Origin: Planctomycetaceae bacterium | GTDB lineage: Bacteria; Planctomycetota; Planctomycetia; Pirellulales; Pirellulaceae | Direction: 5' to 3' | DNA: 64,000 bases | Assembly (NCBI GenBank): GCA_027487485.1 | Contig: JAIYDN010000048.1 | Location: 124,001-188,000, forward strand | Shown: positions 38,449-46,072 of the stretch, one piece after another | Position numbering within the stretch: the first letter of the stretch is position 1 | How the letters are laid out: the number at the start of each line of letters is the position of its first letter | Program-made: the position numbers and the translations under genes | Notes under the pieces: model-generated | The model's input: only the letters and a program-made list of their open reading frames with translations | What the model was told of the DNA's origin: nothing | Database searches by the model: none

Positions 38449-39327
38449 ATGGACGTATTGCGAAGAAGATTGCTTGGTCTGCAAGGACCGTATGCCGACA
38501 TTCGCGAGGCAACCGACCAACTCGATAATGTCAAGCTATGGATCAATGGGCTCGAAGAGTCTGATCGGAAAGCAGCTTTTAGCGATCTGCATCGACTTAT
38601 CATCGACGACAACTTGGAGATTGCTACTGTAGCTGTTCTGTCGTTGGACTTCGTTTCGGAATACTTCGATTCGGAAGCGGCGGCTTTCATGCTATTGGAA
38701 AACGATGCTAGACTGTACCGGCAACCCCTTCGAATGGGTGCAACAACGTTTAAGACTATTCTGCAAGAGTACTTCTCACGAGTTTGCAAATACTGCACTG
38801 GAATCAGTCATCGCTGTCTTGAAGACTTTTTGCTTCGCACAGCCGAGCCTCTACTTCGTTCATCGCTACTTTCTTTTTTGGCTCCAAACTATTCGTCGCT
38901 CGTAGTTTACCACGCACATCGAATGCTTGATTATCAAGACGCTCAAGTGATTGCCGCGTTGCCTAACCACTGGGGACGTATTGCCGTCGCAACTGCCCTA
39001 CGCCCTTGGCCTTTGGATGCGGTCGATCGAGTCAAGAGCCTGTTGCGAATCAGGAAGTTCAACGAACACGACACAGAGGCAATCGTTAAGGTTATGGCGG
39101 ACGATGCCCCAAGGCTTACGCATCCGGCGGGGCTTAAAGATTCGAGACGCTGGTGGATAATCGCAGGAGAACCCTATTCTTGGACCATGTGGGAAACGAA
39201 TGACGGAGAATTGGCTTTCGAAGTCCTTCATCCCGGCCCAGGTTTCCAATCGACATCGCGAATTCTTAGCCCATCAGAGGCAATAGCTTTTCGCCAAAAT
39301 CGTAGTTTAGGAAGTTCACTGCTCTAA
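38449..39327 (+). CDS. Hypothetical cytoplasmic protein, helical repeat-like
   Basis: 292 residues, no signal peptide or membrane segment. The middle is alpha-helical (LHRLIIDDNLEIATVAVLSL, then FLLRTAEPLLRSSLLSFLAP), similar to HEAT-type solenoids. The last ~70 residues contain AGEPYSWTMWETNDGELAFE and look like a small beta domain. Not recognised. It is coupled to the small membrane protein upstream and ends 5 bp from the convergent NAD-kinase-like gene. A role in a membrane complex with its neighbour is only an inference. Confidence 0.5.
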   Translation: MDVLRRRLLGLQGPYADIREATDQLDNVKLWINGLEESDRKAAFSDLHRLIIDDNLEIATVAVLSLDFVSEYFDSEAAAFMLLENDARLYRQPLRMGATTFKTILQEYFSRVCKYCTGISHRCLEDFLLRTAEPLLRSSLLSFLAPNYSSLVVYHAHRMLDYQDAQVIAALPNHWGRIAVATALRPWPLDAVDRVKSLLRIRKFNEHDTEAIVKVMADDAPRLTHPAGLKDSRRWWIIAGEPYSWTMWETNDGELAFEVLHPGPGFQSTSRILSPSEAIAFRQNRSLGSSLL

Positions 39328-39332
39328 AGTTT

Positions 39333-40355
39333 CTAGCCAGGGACCACCAACTTGGCTCGCATCGACGAAACCTGGAGTCGGAGGGTTGAACCGCTATTGA
39401 ACTCCAAGTAATCCTCCTCAATTCCGTCCGAAAAGATTACGCCGGAGTCGGGCATTTGGCTTTCGAGAATAAGCTCTTCGCTTTCATCAATGGTGCCAGC
39501 GACAAATTGGGCGCTCGAGCTTCGGCTTACAAATGGTTCCCTCACGACCCACGCCAGTTTGCGATCTTCCCATTGAAGCTCCAACGGATCTCCCGAACTG
39601 CCACCCGTCCATCGGACCATGCCTTGAGTCATATTAAAGACACTGGAAAGCCATCCCGTGGATCCCGCGCCCGTGGACACAATGACTCCACTCGACGATT
39701 GAGGTTCCGATCCCCCGCGATAATGGAGCCTGTAACGAGCGGACGTGTGAGATCGCTTGCCGATAAAAAAGTCGTTGAACGCTAACATCGTTTGACCATC
39801 GTTTAAGTTGGCCTCGGCAAGAGTGACTTCGCGCGTGATGGACCGACCAGCCAATGTTCGGGAAAGTTCAGATTGCACTTGCTGCAAGGAAAACGGGGTA
39901 AGCACTCCTGAGTTTCGGCTAGGATCCGGATTCACTCCGATGATGGGTAATCCCTGAGCGTACTTGGCGGTGTTTGCAACCAAGCCGTCGTGCCCCACAA
40001 CCACCACCATCACCACGTTCCGAAAATCAAAATTCGCAAGATAGCGTTTCTCGATGACGTGGATTGGGAAACCGATATCTATCTTTCGGCGAAGGACTTC
40101 CAGGGTTTCCTGGTAGAGTTTGTCTTCCGATTCGTAATCGGAAAAGGTCGAATTGATCGTCGGCTTACGCGTTGCTGGGCTATTAGTCCGCTTTTGGGGA
40201 CCGGTTGCAGTTGCTTGGCCATGTTGCAATTGCTCTTGGAAGTGCTGATCAGATTGCGCCAATCGGAACTTGGCAGCGCCTTTGGTTCCCCAACGGGTCA
40301 TCAATCCTTGCAGACGCGTGGGTGTAGTCACCAACGCTATCGACGCTCGCATCAT
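39333..40355 (-). CDS. NAD-kinase-like protein with altered GGDG motif
   Basis: 340 residues. The region VVMVVVVGHDGLVANTAKYA, then GLPIIGVNPDPSRNSGVL, corresponds to the GGDGT and L-G-I-N strand of NAD kinases, and SSGVIVSTGAGSTGWLSSVF to the conserved S-T-P-T-G-S-T-A-Y segment. But the first motif is G-H-D-G-L (about 121-125), so the catalytic site is not canonical. The C-terminal half has an RLHYRGGSEPQ strand and VRWTGGSSGDPLEL. It starts with ATGA overlap of the SPFH gene. Either a divergent NAD kinase or a relative that binds but does not phosphorylate NAD. The two are likely made as a pair. Confidence 0.7.
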   Translation of the reverse strand: MMRASIALVTTPTRLQGLMTRWGTKGAAKFRLAQSDQHFQEQLQHGQATATGPQKRTNSPATRKPTINSTFSDYESEDKLYQETLEVLRRKIDIGFPIHVIEKRYLANFDFRNVVMVVVVGHDGLVANTAKYAQGLPIIGVNPDPSRNSGVLTPFSLQQVQSELSRTLAGRSITREVTLAEANLNDGQTMLAFNDFFIGKRSHTSARYRLHYRGGSEPQSSSGVIVSTGAGSTGWLSSVFNMTQGMVRWTGGSSGDPLELQWEDRKLAWVVREPFVSRSSSAQFVAGTIDESEELILESQMPDSGVIFSDGIEEDYLEFNSGSTLRLQVSSMRAKLVVPG

Positions 40356-41323
40356 GATCGTTTGCCTGTCGGTGCACCTTCCATAAGAACCTTCAGCAAA
40401 TCAGGAGTGATATTCAGTTGACCCACTTGGTTTGCCTTTTCAGCAATCTGCTGGAAGGCCATGGCCATCACTTGTTTTGCATCGCCATTCCCAAACGTAG
40501 CCATAATGGTTTTCCAATCGGAGCCTTGCATAGCATCCAGAGTGCCTTTGATCGCCTCTGCCTGCACGGCTGCTAGCTTCCGTTGATTGCTGGCTTGTTG
40601 GTCGACGAGCTCGGCCTTTTTCGTTTCAATCGCAATATCGGCTTGCATATTGGCTTCACGGACTTGCCTTTGCTTTTCCGCAACCACACGTTCCGTGTTG
40701 AGTTCGTTCTCCTTGATCTGTCGCTCCAGCTCAATGGCCGTATTGCGTCGCGCGAAGACAGCTTCATCGGCTTTCAATAAAAGTTTTTCGCGAGCGTCAG
40801 CTTGCATGGCTTTTGCCATCTCAGGACTCGCTTTGACAGACAAAACGATCAGCGAGATCAATTCCAGCCCCAGCATCTTCGTAACTTCGGACTCGCGAAC
40901 GCCTGTCTGCAAATCATCGCTCAGCTCCGCTGCGGAGTTCAGCATTTTCGCCAAGGTACTTCTTTGGCCGAACGCATGAGCGCGGACTTGAGCAATTTGA
41001 ACTAACCGCTCTTGTAGCTTTTCAGGATCATCGCTGATGTACTGTCCCTGCCGGTTGACGGCGAAATTCATCAGGCTCGCGACCTTCTCCGGTTCCGAAA
41101 CACGGTACGTCAACTGACCCTGAATCGTTACGTCTTGGAAGTCCTGCGTCGAATCTTCGAATACAAATGGGACATCGATGCTTGCCATCGAAACCTGGAC
41201 GATGGTCGATGTTGGTGCAAAGAAAAACATCGACAATCCAGGCCCTTTGCGAACCGCCTTCCCGTTCCTATAAAGAATCGAGTAGATGGTAGGGGCTGAT
41301 TTTAGATATCCAATTCCGAGCAT
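40352..41323 (-). CDS. SPFH/band-7 domain protein
   Basis: 323 residues. An SPFH domain spans about 20-170 (MFFFAPTSTIVQVSMASIDV, FQDVTIQGQLTYRVSEPEKV and LAKMLNSAAELSDDLQTGVR), followed by a long charged coiled coil (about 190-270, ending in EANMQADIAIETKKAELVDQ) and a short C-terminal domain. No membrane segment at the N-terminus, so it may sit at the membrane through other contacts. Its stop overlaps the NAD-kinase-like start by ATGA, indicating that the two proteins work together. The role is unknown; SPFH proteins usually organise membrane microdomains. It lies ~220 bp from the 7-1-7 palindrome. Confidence 0.82.
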   Translation of the reverse strand: MLGIGYLKSAPTIYSILYRNGKAVRKGPGLSMFFFAPTSTIVQVSMASIDVPFVFEDSTQDFQDVTIQGQLTYRVSEPEKVASLMNFAVNRQGQYISDDPEKLQERLVQIAQVRAHAFGQRSTLAKMLNSAAELSDDLQTGVRESEVTKMLGLELISLIVLSVKASPEMAKAMQADAREKLLLKADEAVFARRNTAIELERQIKENELNTERVVAEKQRQVREANMQADIAIETKKAELVDQQASNQRKLAAVQAEAIKGTLDAMQGSDWKTIMATFGNGDAKQVMAMAFQQIAEKANQVGQLNITPDLLKVLMEGAPTGKRS

Positions 41324-41804
41324 GATGAAACCTCAAACGATAAAACATGAATTTCAATAGTTTAAGGATTCGTCATGGCGGTCGCTTTTGCAAGTTGCAA
41401 AATCGATGGTTTTTCTTTTTCTCTTTCTGCCTTAACAAAATCCTTTCCGGAAACTCTTGGCAACTGGACACCCGGGCCAATCCAATTGCTAGGCCATCAT
41501 CATTTGCCCTATTGACTTCAGCCTCCTCATCGACAATCATCTATTGAGACTAAGTCTCAGCAAGCGATTGGTGTGGGTTTTCCCTGTAAATTTCCTCAGC
41601 CAGCCAAGATCCTAGCGGTGCAATTGCAACCGATTCTGCGTTCAGCGAGCCTCAGCGCCCCACTCAACCTTGGTTTTGTGGTGAAGGCGATGCCTCCGAA
41701 AAGAACGCAGTACAAAGGGATCAGGTGCATGGTCGAATCCACGCAATGGGTTGTACGACCCATTGAAAGCCAAACACGAAAGTTTCCTAACGGAATCCAT
41801 TGCC
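41324..41804. other. Divergent intergenic region, 481 bp
   Basis: It separates the SPFH operon (minus) from the HemP-like gene (plus). No gene is convincing: short frames have no family similarity. It contains the 7-1-7 palindrome at 41545-41559, preceded by TTGACT at 41513, a possible -35 element. Confidence 0.5.
41545..41559 (+). promoter_or_regulatory. Fur-like 7-1-7 palindrome
   Basis: TGAGACTAAGTCTCA is a perfect 7-1-7 inverted repeat with TGA and TCA ends, the same geometry as Fur-family operators such as TGATAATnATTATCA. The HemP-like gene, whose relatives are often iron-regulated, starts 245 bp downstream; the SPFH operon starts 221 bp away in the other direction. Assignment to Fur is inference. 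Confidence 0.5.
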
Positions 41805-42092
41805 ATGATGACGGCCGACCCAAACGAACCACGCTCTGTCGCGATGGGCAAGCTAGCTGACTTGAGCTCCGAGCAGGCTGCAAATAGGCTAGTTCCTGCG
41901 TTGCCAACCTCCGTCTCCGCAGCCATGGTGCCTACGGCCCAAGCTGCGAACAGTATTCGATCCATCAACCTACCCAAAATCATCCCCTTCGCCGAACTTT
42001 GTCGGTGTGGGGATGAGATTTGGATCGAACATGATAGGCAAATTTATCGACTTCGAAAAACTAAACAGGGTAAGTTGATTCTAACCAAGTAG
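41805..42092 (+). CDS. HemP-like haemin uptake protein
   Basis: 95 residues from the ATG at 41805 (18 more if the upstream frame is used). The C-terminal third, IPFAELCRCGDEIWIEHDRQ, then IYRLRKTKQGKLILTK, matches the HemP family (PF10636), in which an I-x-H-x-x-x-x-Y-x-L-R-x-T-x-x-G-K-L-I-L core is conserved. The N-terminal ~50 residues are low-complexity and longer than in typical HemP (about 50-70 residues). HemP is a small cytoplasmic regulator of haem uptake in proteobacteria; the planctomycete role is unproven. It converges with the TlpA fusion 7 bp downstream. Confidence 0.75.
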   Translation: MMTADPNEPRSVAMGKLADLSSEQAANRLVPALPTSVSAAMVPTAQAANSIRSINLPKIIPFAELCRCGDEIWIEHDRQIYRLRKTKQGKLILTK

Positions 42093-42099
42093 AGTCCAG

Positions 42100-44178
42100 T
42101 TACTTTCGCGGTTGGCCTTTGCCGTTGGTTGGGTTGGGATTCTGCGCTTTTCGGGCATCCGGTGGTGATGCAGGCAAGCGCTTATCTATCTGGGCAGCAA
42201 CGGGTTGCTTGGGGGCTAGTTGAGCGTCACCGCTTGTAAGCAGTTCTTCCAATGCATCCTGCATTTCTTTGCTGAAATGCGACGTTCGTTTGACAACCCG
42301 TCCATCCCCATCGATCAGGAACGTAATTGGGACACTGAGAACACCAAGCCGAATGGCCAACGAGCTTTCGAAACCACCTTGCTCATGGATATGAGGCCAC
42401 GGGAAAGACTTGTTGCTGTTCAAGAATTCCTTGGCGACATTTGCATCGGTATCCAGATTCACACCAATGATTTGCAAGTTCTGTCTTGCATACTTGGCTT
42501 GAACTTTACGAATTTCAGCCATGTCTGCTTTGCAAGGTTCGCACCAGGATGCCCAATAGTGAACCAAGATTGGCATCTTCGCCATCGACTTGCTATCGAT
42601 GCTCTTGCCATCAAGAGTCTTGCCTACCAGACCGATTTGGCGACCTTCCAAAGTTAAACGAGCCAATGCACCCGAGGCCTTGTCCCCTTGAACCGTCTTT
42701 GGGAATTGGGTGGAGACTTTACGATACCAAGTTTCTGCATCCTTTTCTTTTCCACTGAGTTCATGGTTGAGACCGATTTGGATCATGGCGTCTGCAGCAT
42801 CTACGCTATCTGGGTAGCTGCCGGCGAACTCTTCCAGCTGCTCCATGTACTCGATTTGCAGCTTTGCAAAGTCGACGTCGTTGCCAGAACTTCTGACGGT
42901 GTAGTCGGTGCTGATCAATCGATACGCAACGTAAGCGATCAGGTCTTTACCCTTGGGGATGTTCGAAAGAATTTTGATCATTTCCCGCATCTTTTCGACC
43001 CCTTCCACGTACTCGCCCGTTTGGGCTGCGGAGCTGGTCGAATCCGCGAATTGCTTGACCCATAGTTCAAGTTCGCCAGTGTCCTTGTTGGCAATCACCA
43101 GCTTTTGAAGCAAGGTAGCCTTATCTTCTTGCAATTTGCTGCGATCATTCGCGGGGTCTTTGAATGCCGTCTCCAAACGCTCAAGTTCAGCCAACATGTT
43201 CTGCACATCTTGGGTCAGTCCGCCATCTGGGGAGGCTGAACCGCCGATCCGATTGCTGGCTGCCGCAGGGAAGAATAGTCCGCTATCAGCCAGGGTAACC
43301 CCTTCCGTGATGGCCTTGGGTAGATCTGCAAGGCGCCACGCGCCATCGATTTGCACCAAGGTTCCAATCATCAACTGCTGGCTTGTACTGTCATTCTCGA
43401 CGATCGCGATCGCATTCTCGTACGCAATGATATCGCGCGATGAGCCTTCGGTGCCTGCGGGAACAACCCCTGGCTTGTCCGCCGCGAAATGCGCCCACTT
43501 GGTGTTCGTTCCGATGAGCTTTTGTGAACGGGCAAATTCGGCAAAGCCCTTCTTGGCACTCGCCAGTCGTGACGTTAGCTGATCTCCTTTGTCTTCGCCC
43601 AGTCCGAGCTCCTTCAGCTCCGCATCGGTGACCAGTAGCTTACGGAATCGTTCATCGTCCCGCGTCTTAATAGCTTCCACGACTTCAATAGTGACTTCTT
43701 CGGCAGAAATCGATTTCCACTGGTCAATTTTGCCATCTTCATTGCTATCGATTCCCCAGCGAGTGCCGGCCGTGCCTAGCCAGCGATACTGGTCGGCCGC
43801 GCCGTTGAAATCGCTGTCGATATCGCGATAAACTTCGATACCATCTTTGTAGTAGCACCATTGATCCACCTGCCTATCGCCATTGCTATCAGCAAATCGA
43901 CGCAGCGGCTGTCCGCTGCTGCTGTAAATGACTAGACCTTCGAAACCATTGCGAGTTTCATACTTGCCAGTGCAGCTATCGATTTCTTTGTCGGTTACTT
44001 TATCGAATGCGATGGAGCTTTGACGGGGGGCGTAGCTGAGTGCTTTTACGACTTGTGCGTCTCGCTCGGCAGCGAAGCTAGAAGCGATGCAAACGGTACC
44101 GAGAATGGTGGTGGCCGATGCCACACGAATACTAGCCCTGATCATTCGAGAAATACTTGCCTTGCTTAACTGGTTCAT
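42100..44178 (-). CDS. TlpA-like thioredoxin fused to Asp-rich calcium-loop region
   Basis: 692 residues with a signal peptide (ATTILGTVCIASSFAAE). Residues ~80-150 carry three Asp-rich loops, DSNGDRQVDQW, DSDFNGAADQYRW and DSNEDGKIDQW, which look like calcium-binding EF-hand/thrombospondin type-3 turns. The middle is helical and repeat-like, with tetratricopeptide-like ADAMIQIGLNHELSGKEKDA. Residues ~530-650 are a TlpA/AhpC-type thioredoxin domain with WASWCEPCKADMAEI (C-x-x-C), IIGVNLDTDANVAKEFL and VPITFLIDGDGRVV. It probably reduces disulfides in the periplasm. The C-terminus is Pro-rich. Function of the Asp-rich part is unknown. Confidence 0.82.
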   Translation of the reverse strand: MNQLSKASISRMIRASIRVASATTILGTVCIASSFAAERDAQVVKALSYAPRQSSIAFDKVTDKEIDSCTGKYETRNGFEGLVIYSSSGQPLRRFADSNGDRQVDQWCYYKDGIEVYRDIDSDFNGAADQYRWLGTAGTRWGIDSNEDGKIDQWKSISAEEVTIEVVEAIKTRDDERFRKLLVTDAELKELGLGEDKGDQLTSRLASAKKGFAEFARSQKLIGTNTKWAHFAADKPGVVPAGTEGSSRDIIAYENAIAIVENDSTSQQLMIGTLVQIDGAWRLADLPKAITEGVTLADSGLFFPAAASNRIGGSASPDGGLTQDVQNMLAELERLETAFKDPANDRSKLQEDKATLLQKLVIANKDTGELELWVKQFADSTSSAAQTGEYVEGVEKMREMIKILSNIPKGKDLIAYVAYRLISTDYTVRSSGNDVDFAKLQIEYMEQLEEFAGSYPDSVDAADAMIQIGLNHELSGKEKDAETWYRKVSTQFPKTVQGDKASGALARLTLEGRQIGLVGKTLDGKSIDSKSMAKMPILVHYWASWCEPCKADMAEIRKVQAKYARQNLQIIGVNLDTDANVAKEFLNSNKSFPWPHIHEQGGFESSLAIRLGVLSVPITFLIDGDGRVVKRTSHFSKEMQDALEELLTSGDAQLAPKQPVAAQIDKRLPASPPDARKAQNPNPTNGKGQPRK

Positions 44179-44307
44179 TCGGTCGACTCCTGGTCCCTAC
44201 AACGTTTTGCTCAACGACATCGCGCAAACACTAGGTACAGTATCGTCCGATTAATCGATTCACTTTGCGCAACTCGACTAAAAGACGGCAGCTATTTCTA
44301 AGATCGA

Positions 44308-44853
44308 TTAACTGCCCAGTTCTCGCGGCTTTACCAGCCTGCGCAGCTTCCAAGCCGCAACATCGAACCACTGTGTTGGCCAGTTTTTTTCCGCCGCTTC
44401 AAAAACGGCAAGGGCAGCCGTTGGCATCTCTGAATAAATGCTGCTTAAAAAGCTAACCGCTTCCTCCATTCCTGGGTTGTGTGCCAAAACCAATACACTT
44501 TCTCGTGTATCAAATTGGCTAGCATGCGAAACAAGCACCGACGCGGGAGCCAAATACAACTCTCGCTTGTAATGAACCTCGGGCTGCGAATCAGAAACGA
44601 CTGCATTGTTTCGCCATACGTCTAACATCAAGGCAAGTGTTTGCGACGTGCGGACAGCGGTACTGCACAAAATGACCTCCGGGATCAAACCTTCGCTAGC
44701 TAACCACGATGCCATGCGCGGTGCTGCGTCTTGACCTCTCGCATTCAGCGGTCGATCGTGATCCGAGACCGATCCATCCGACCAATCGCTCTTTGCATGC
44801 CTCATAAGAAGCAGTCGTTTGGGGTTATTCGCCGTCAATGTAGCACCTGTCAC
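44308..44853 (-). CDS. Histidine phosphatase, SixA-like
   Basis: 181 residues. RLLLMRHAKSDWSDGSVSDH is the R-H-x-K-S phosphohistidine motif, followed by LNARGQDAAPRMASWL, and VLVLAHNPGMEEAVSFL holds the second histidine. SixA removes phosphate from His of signalling proteins such as the ArcB HPt domain; here the partner is unknown. It begins with GTG at 44853, 15 bp after the aroG stop on the same strand, so it probably shares the transcript of the DAHP synthase gene; the link may be fortuitous. Confidence 0.85.
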   Translation of the reverse strand: MTGATLTANNPKRLLLMRHAKSDWSDGSVSDHDRPLNARGQDAAPRMASWLASEGLIPEVILCSTAVRTSQTLALMLDVWRNNAVVSDSQPEVHYKRELYLAPASVLVSHASQFDTRESVLVLAHNPGMEEAVSFLSSIYSEMPTAALAVFEAAEKNWPTQWFDVAAWKLRRLVKPRELGS

Positions 44854-44868
44854 TTGTCAAAACGAGTT

Positions 44869-45969
44869 TCAAGCCGAGCGGCGTTCGCGAACTGCGGAGG
44901 CGAGTTCTTCCAGTAAAGCGACGCTATCTTCCCACCCAAGGCAAGCATCGGTAACGCTTTTTCCATATTCCAATGCAGCGATCTGCTCGGGTTTTTGAAC
45001 AAGCTTTTGATTGCCAGCCTTCAGGTGGCTCTCAATCATCACACCAAATATCGATGTGCTTCCCGCAGAAAGTTGGGACGCAATACTATGGCACACATCC
45101 TTTTGGCGTTCGTGGATTTTATCGCTATTGGCATGGGAGCAATCGACCATGACCTTGGTAGTGGCTTTCGCATTCGAAAGCTCTTTGACCGCTTCTGCTA
45201 CGTGCATAGCATCGTAATTCGGTGTTTTCCCACCTCTCAGAATCAGATGGCAGTCTTGATTCCCACGCGTTTGAACGGTCGCAACCTGGCCGTTCTTATG
45301 AATCGAAAGAAAGTGATGAGACTGCGAAGCAGCTTGGATGGCATCGATCGCAATTTTGACGTTTCCATCCGTTCCATTCTTGAAACCGACCGGAGCGGAC
45401 AATCCCGATGCAAGTTCGCGATGCACCTGAGATTCGGTTGTCCTAGCGCCAATGGCTCCCCAACTAATCAAGTCACCAATATACTGCGGCGAAATCACAT
45501 CTAAAAATTCCGAGGCGCATGGCATCCCAAGCCGATTGAGTTGCACCAGAAGATCTCGAGCGATTCGAATCCCTTCATCGATACGATAGCTCTCGTCCAG
45601 ATATGGGTCATTGATCAGCCCTTTCCATCCAACGGTGGTGCGTGGCTTTTCAAAGTAGACTCGCATGACGATTTCTAAATCCGCAGCATGTTTGCTGCGT
45701 TGTTCCATCAATCGTGACGCATATTCTAACGCGGCCTTGGGGTCATGGATCGAACAGGGACCGATGACGACAAGTAGACGGTCGCTATCACCCGACAACA
45801 TCCGAATAATGCTGCGTCGAGTTTCCTGGACCAGTTTTTCGATGGGCGAATTGGCGATTGGGAAAAAGCGAATCAGGTGTTCCGGCGGTGGCAAAGGAAC
45901 AATCTGGTCAATACGTTGATCGTCTGTTCCCGATGTGCGATCCGCCGGGGATGGATCCAAATTGGTCAT
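44869..45969 (-). CDS. 3-deoxy-7-phosphoheptulonate synthase (class I)
   Basis: 366 residues, usual for the AroF/AroG/AroH type. LLVVIGPCSIHDPKAALEYA, MRVYFEKPRTTVGWKGLIND, then GARTTESQVHRELASGLSAP, VGFKNGTDGNVKIAIDAI and VMVDCSHANSDK are the metal, phosphoenolpyruvate and erythrose-4-P sites. It catalyses the first step of aromatic amino acid synthesis in the cytoplasm. I do not choose among the E. coli isozyme names; feedback control cannot be told from sequence. Its downstream neighbour sixA is 15 bp away. Confidence 0.94.
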   Translation of the reverse strand: MTNLDPSPADRTSGTDDQRIDQIVPLPPPEHLIRFFPIANSPIEKLVQETRRSIIRMLSGDSDRLLVVIGPCSIHDPKAALEYASRLMEQRSKHAADLEIVMRVYFEKPRTTVGWKGLINDPYLDESYRIDEGIRIARDLLVQLNRLGMPCASEFLDVISPQYIGDLISWGAIGARTTESQVHRELASGLSAPVGFKNGTDGNVKIAIDAIQAASQSHHFLSIHKNGQVATVQTRGNQDCHLILRGGKTPNYDAMHVAEAVKELSNAKATTKVMVDCSHANSDKIHERQKDVCHSIASQLSAGSTSIFGVMIESHLKAGNQKLVQKPEQIAALEYGKSVTDACLGWEDSVALLEELASAVRERRSA

Positions 45970-46072
45970 TGCTATCCAAAGGGGTCTGTGCTGTGAAATT
46001 CTGCATGGAAAAGCGATATCCTAGTTCAACACAGTGCAATTGGCTATGCGTTCCCTACCCGTAGTTGAAGAA

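Noticed and set aside
41573-41860. 95-codon plus-strand open frame before hemP
   Set aside because: Overlaps the hemP-like gene in another frame and has no family sequence.
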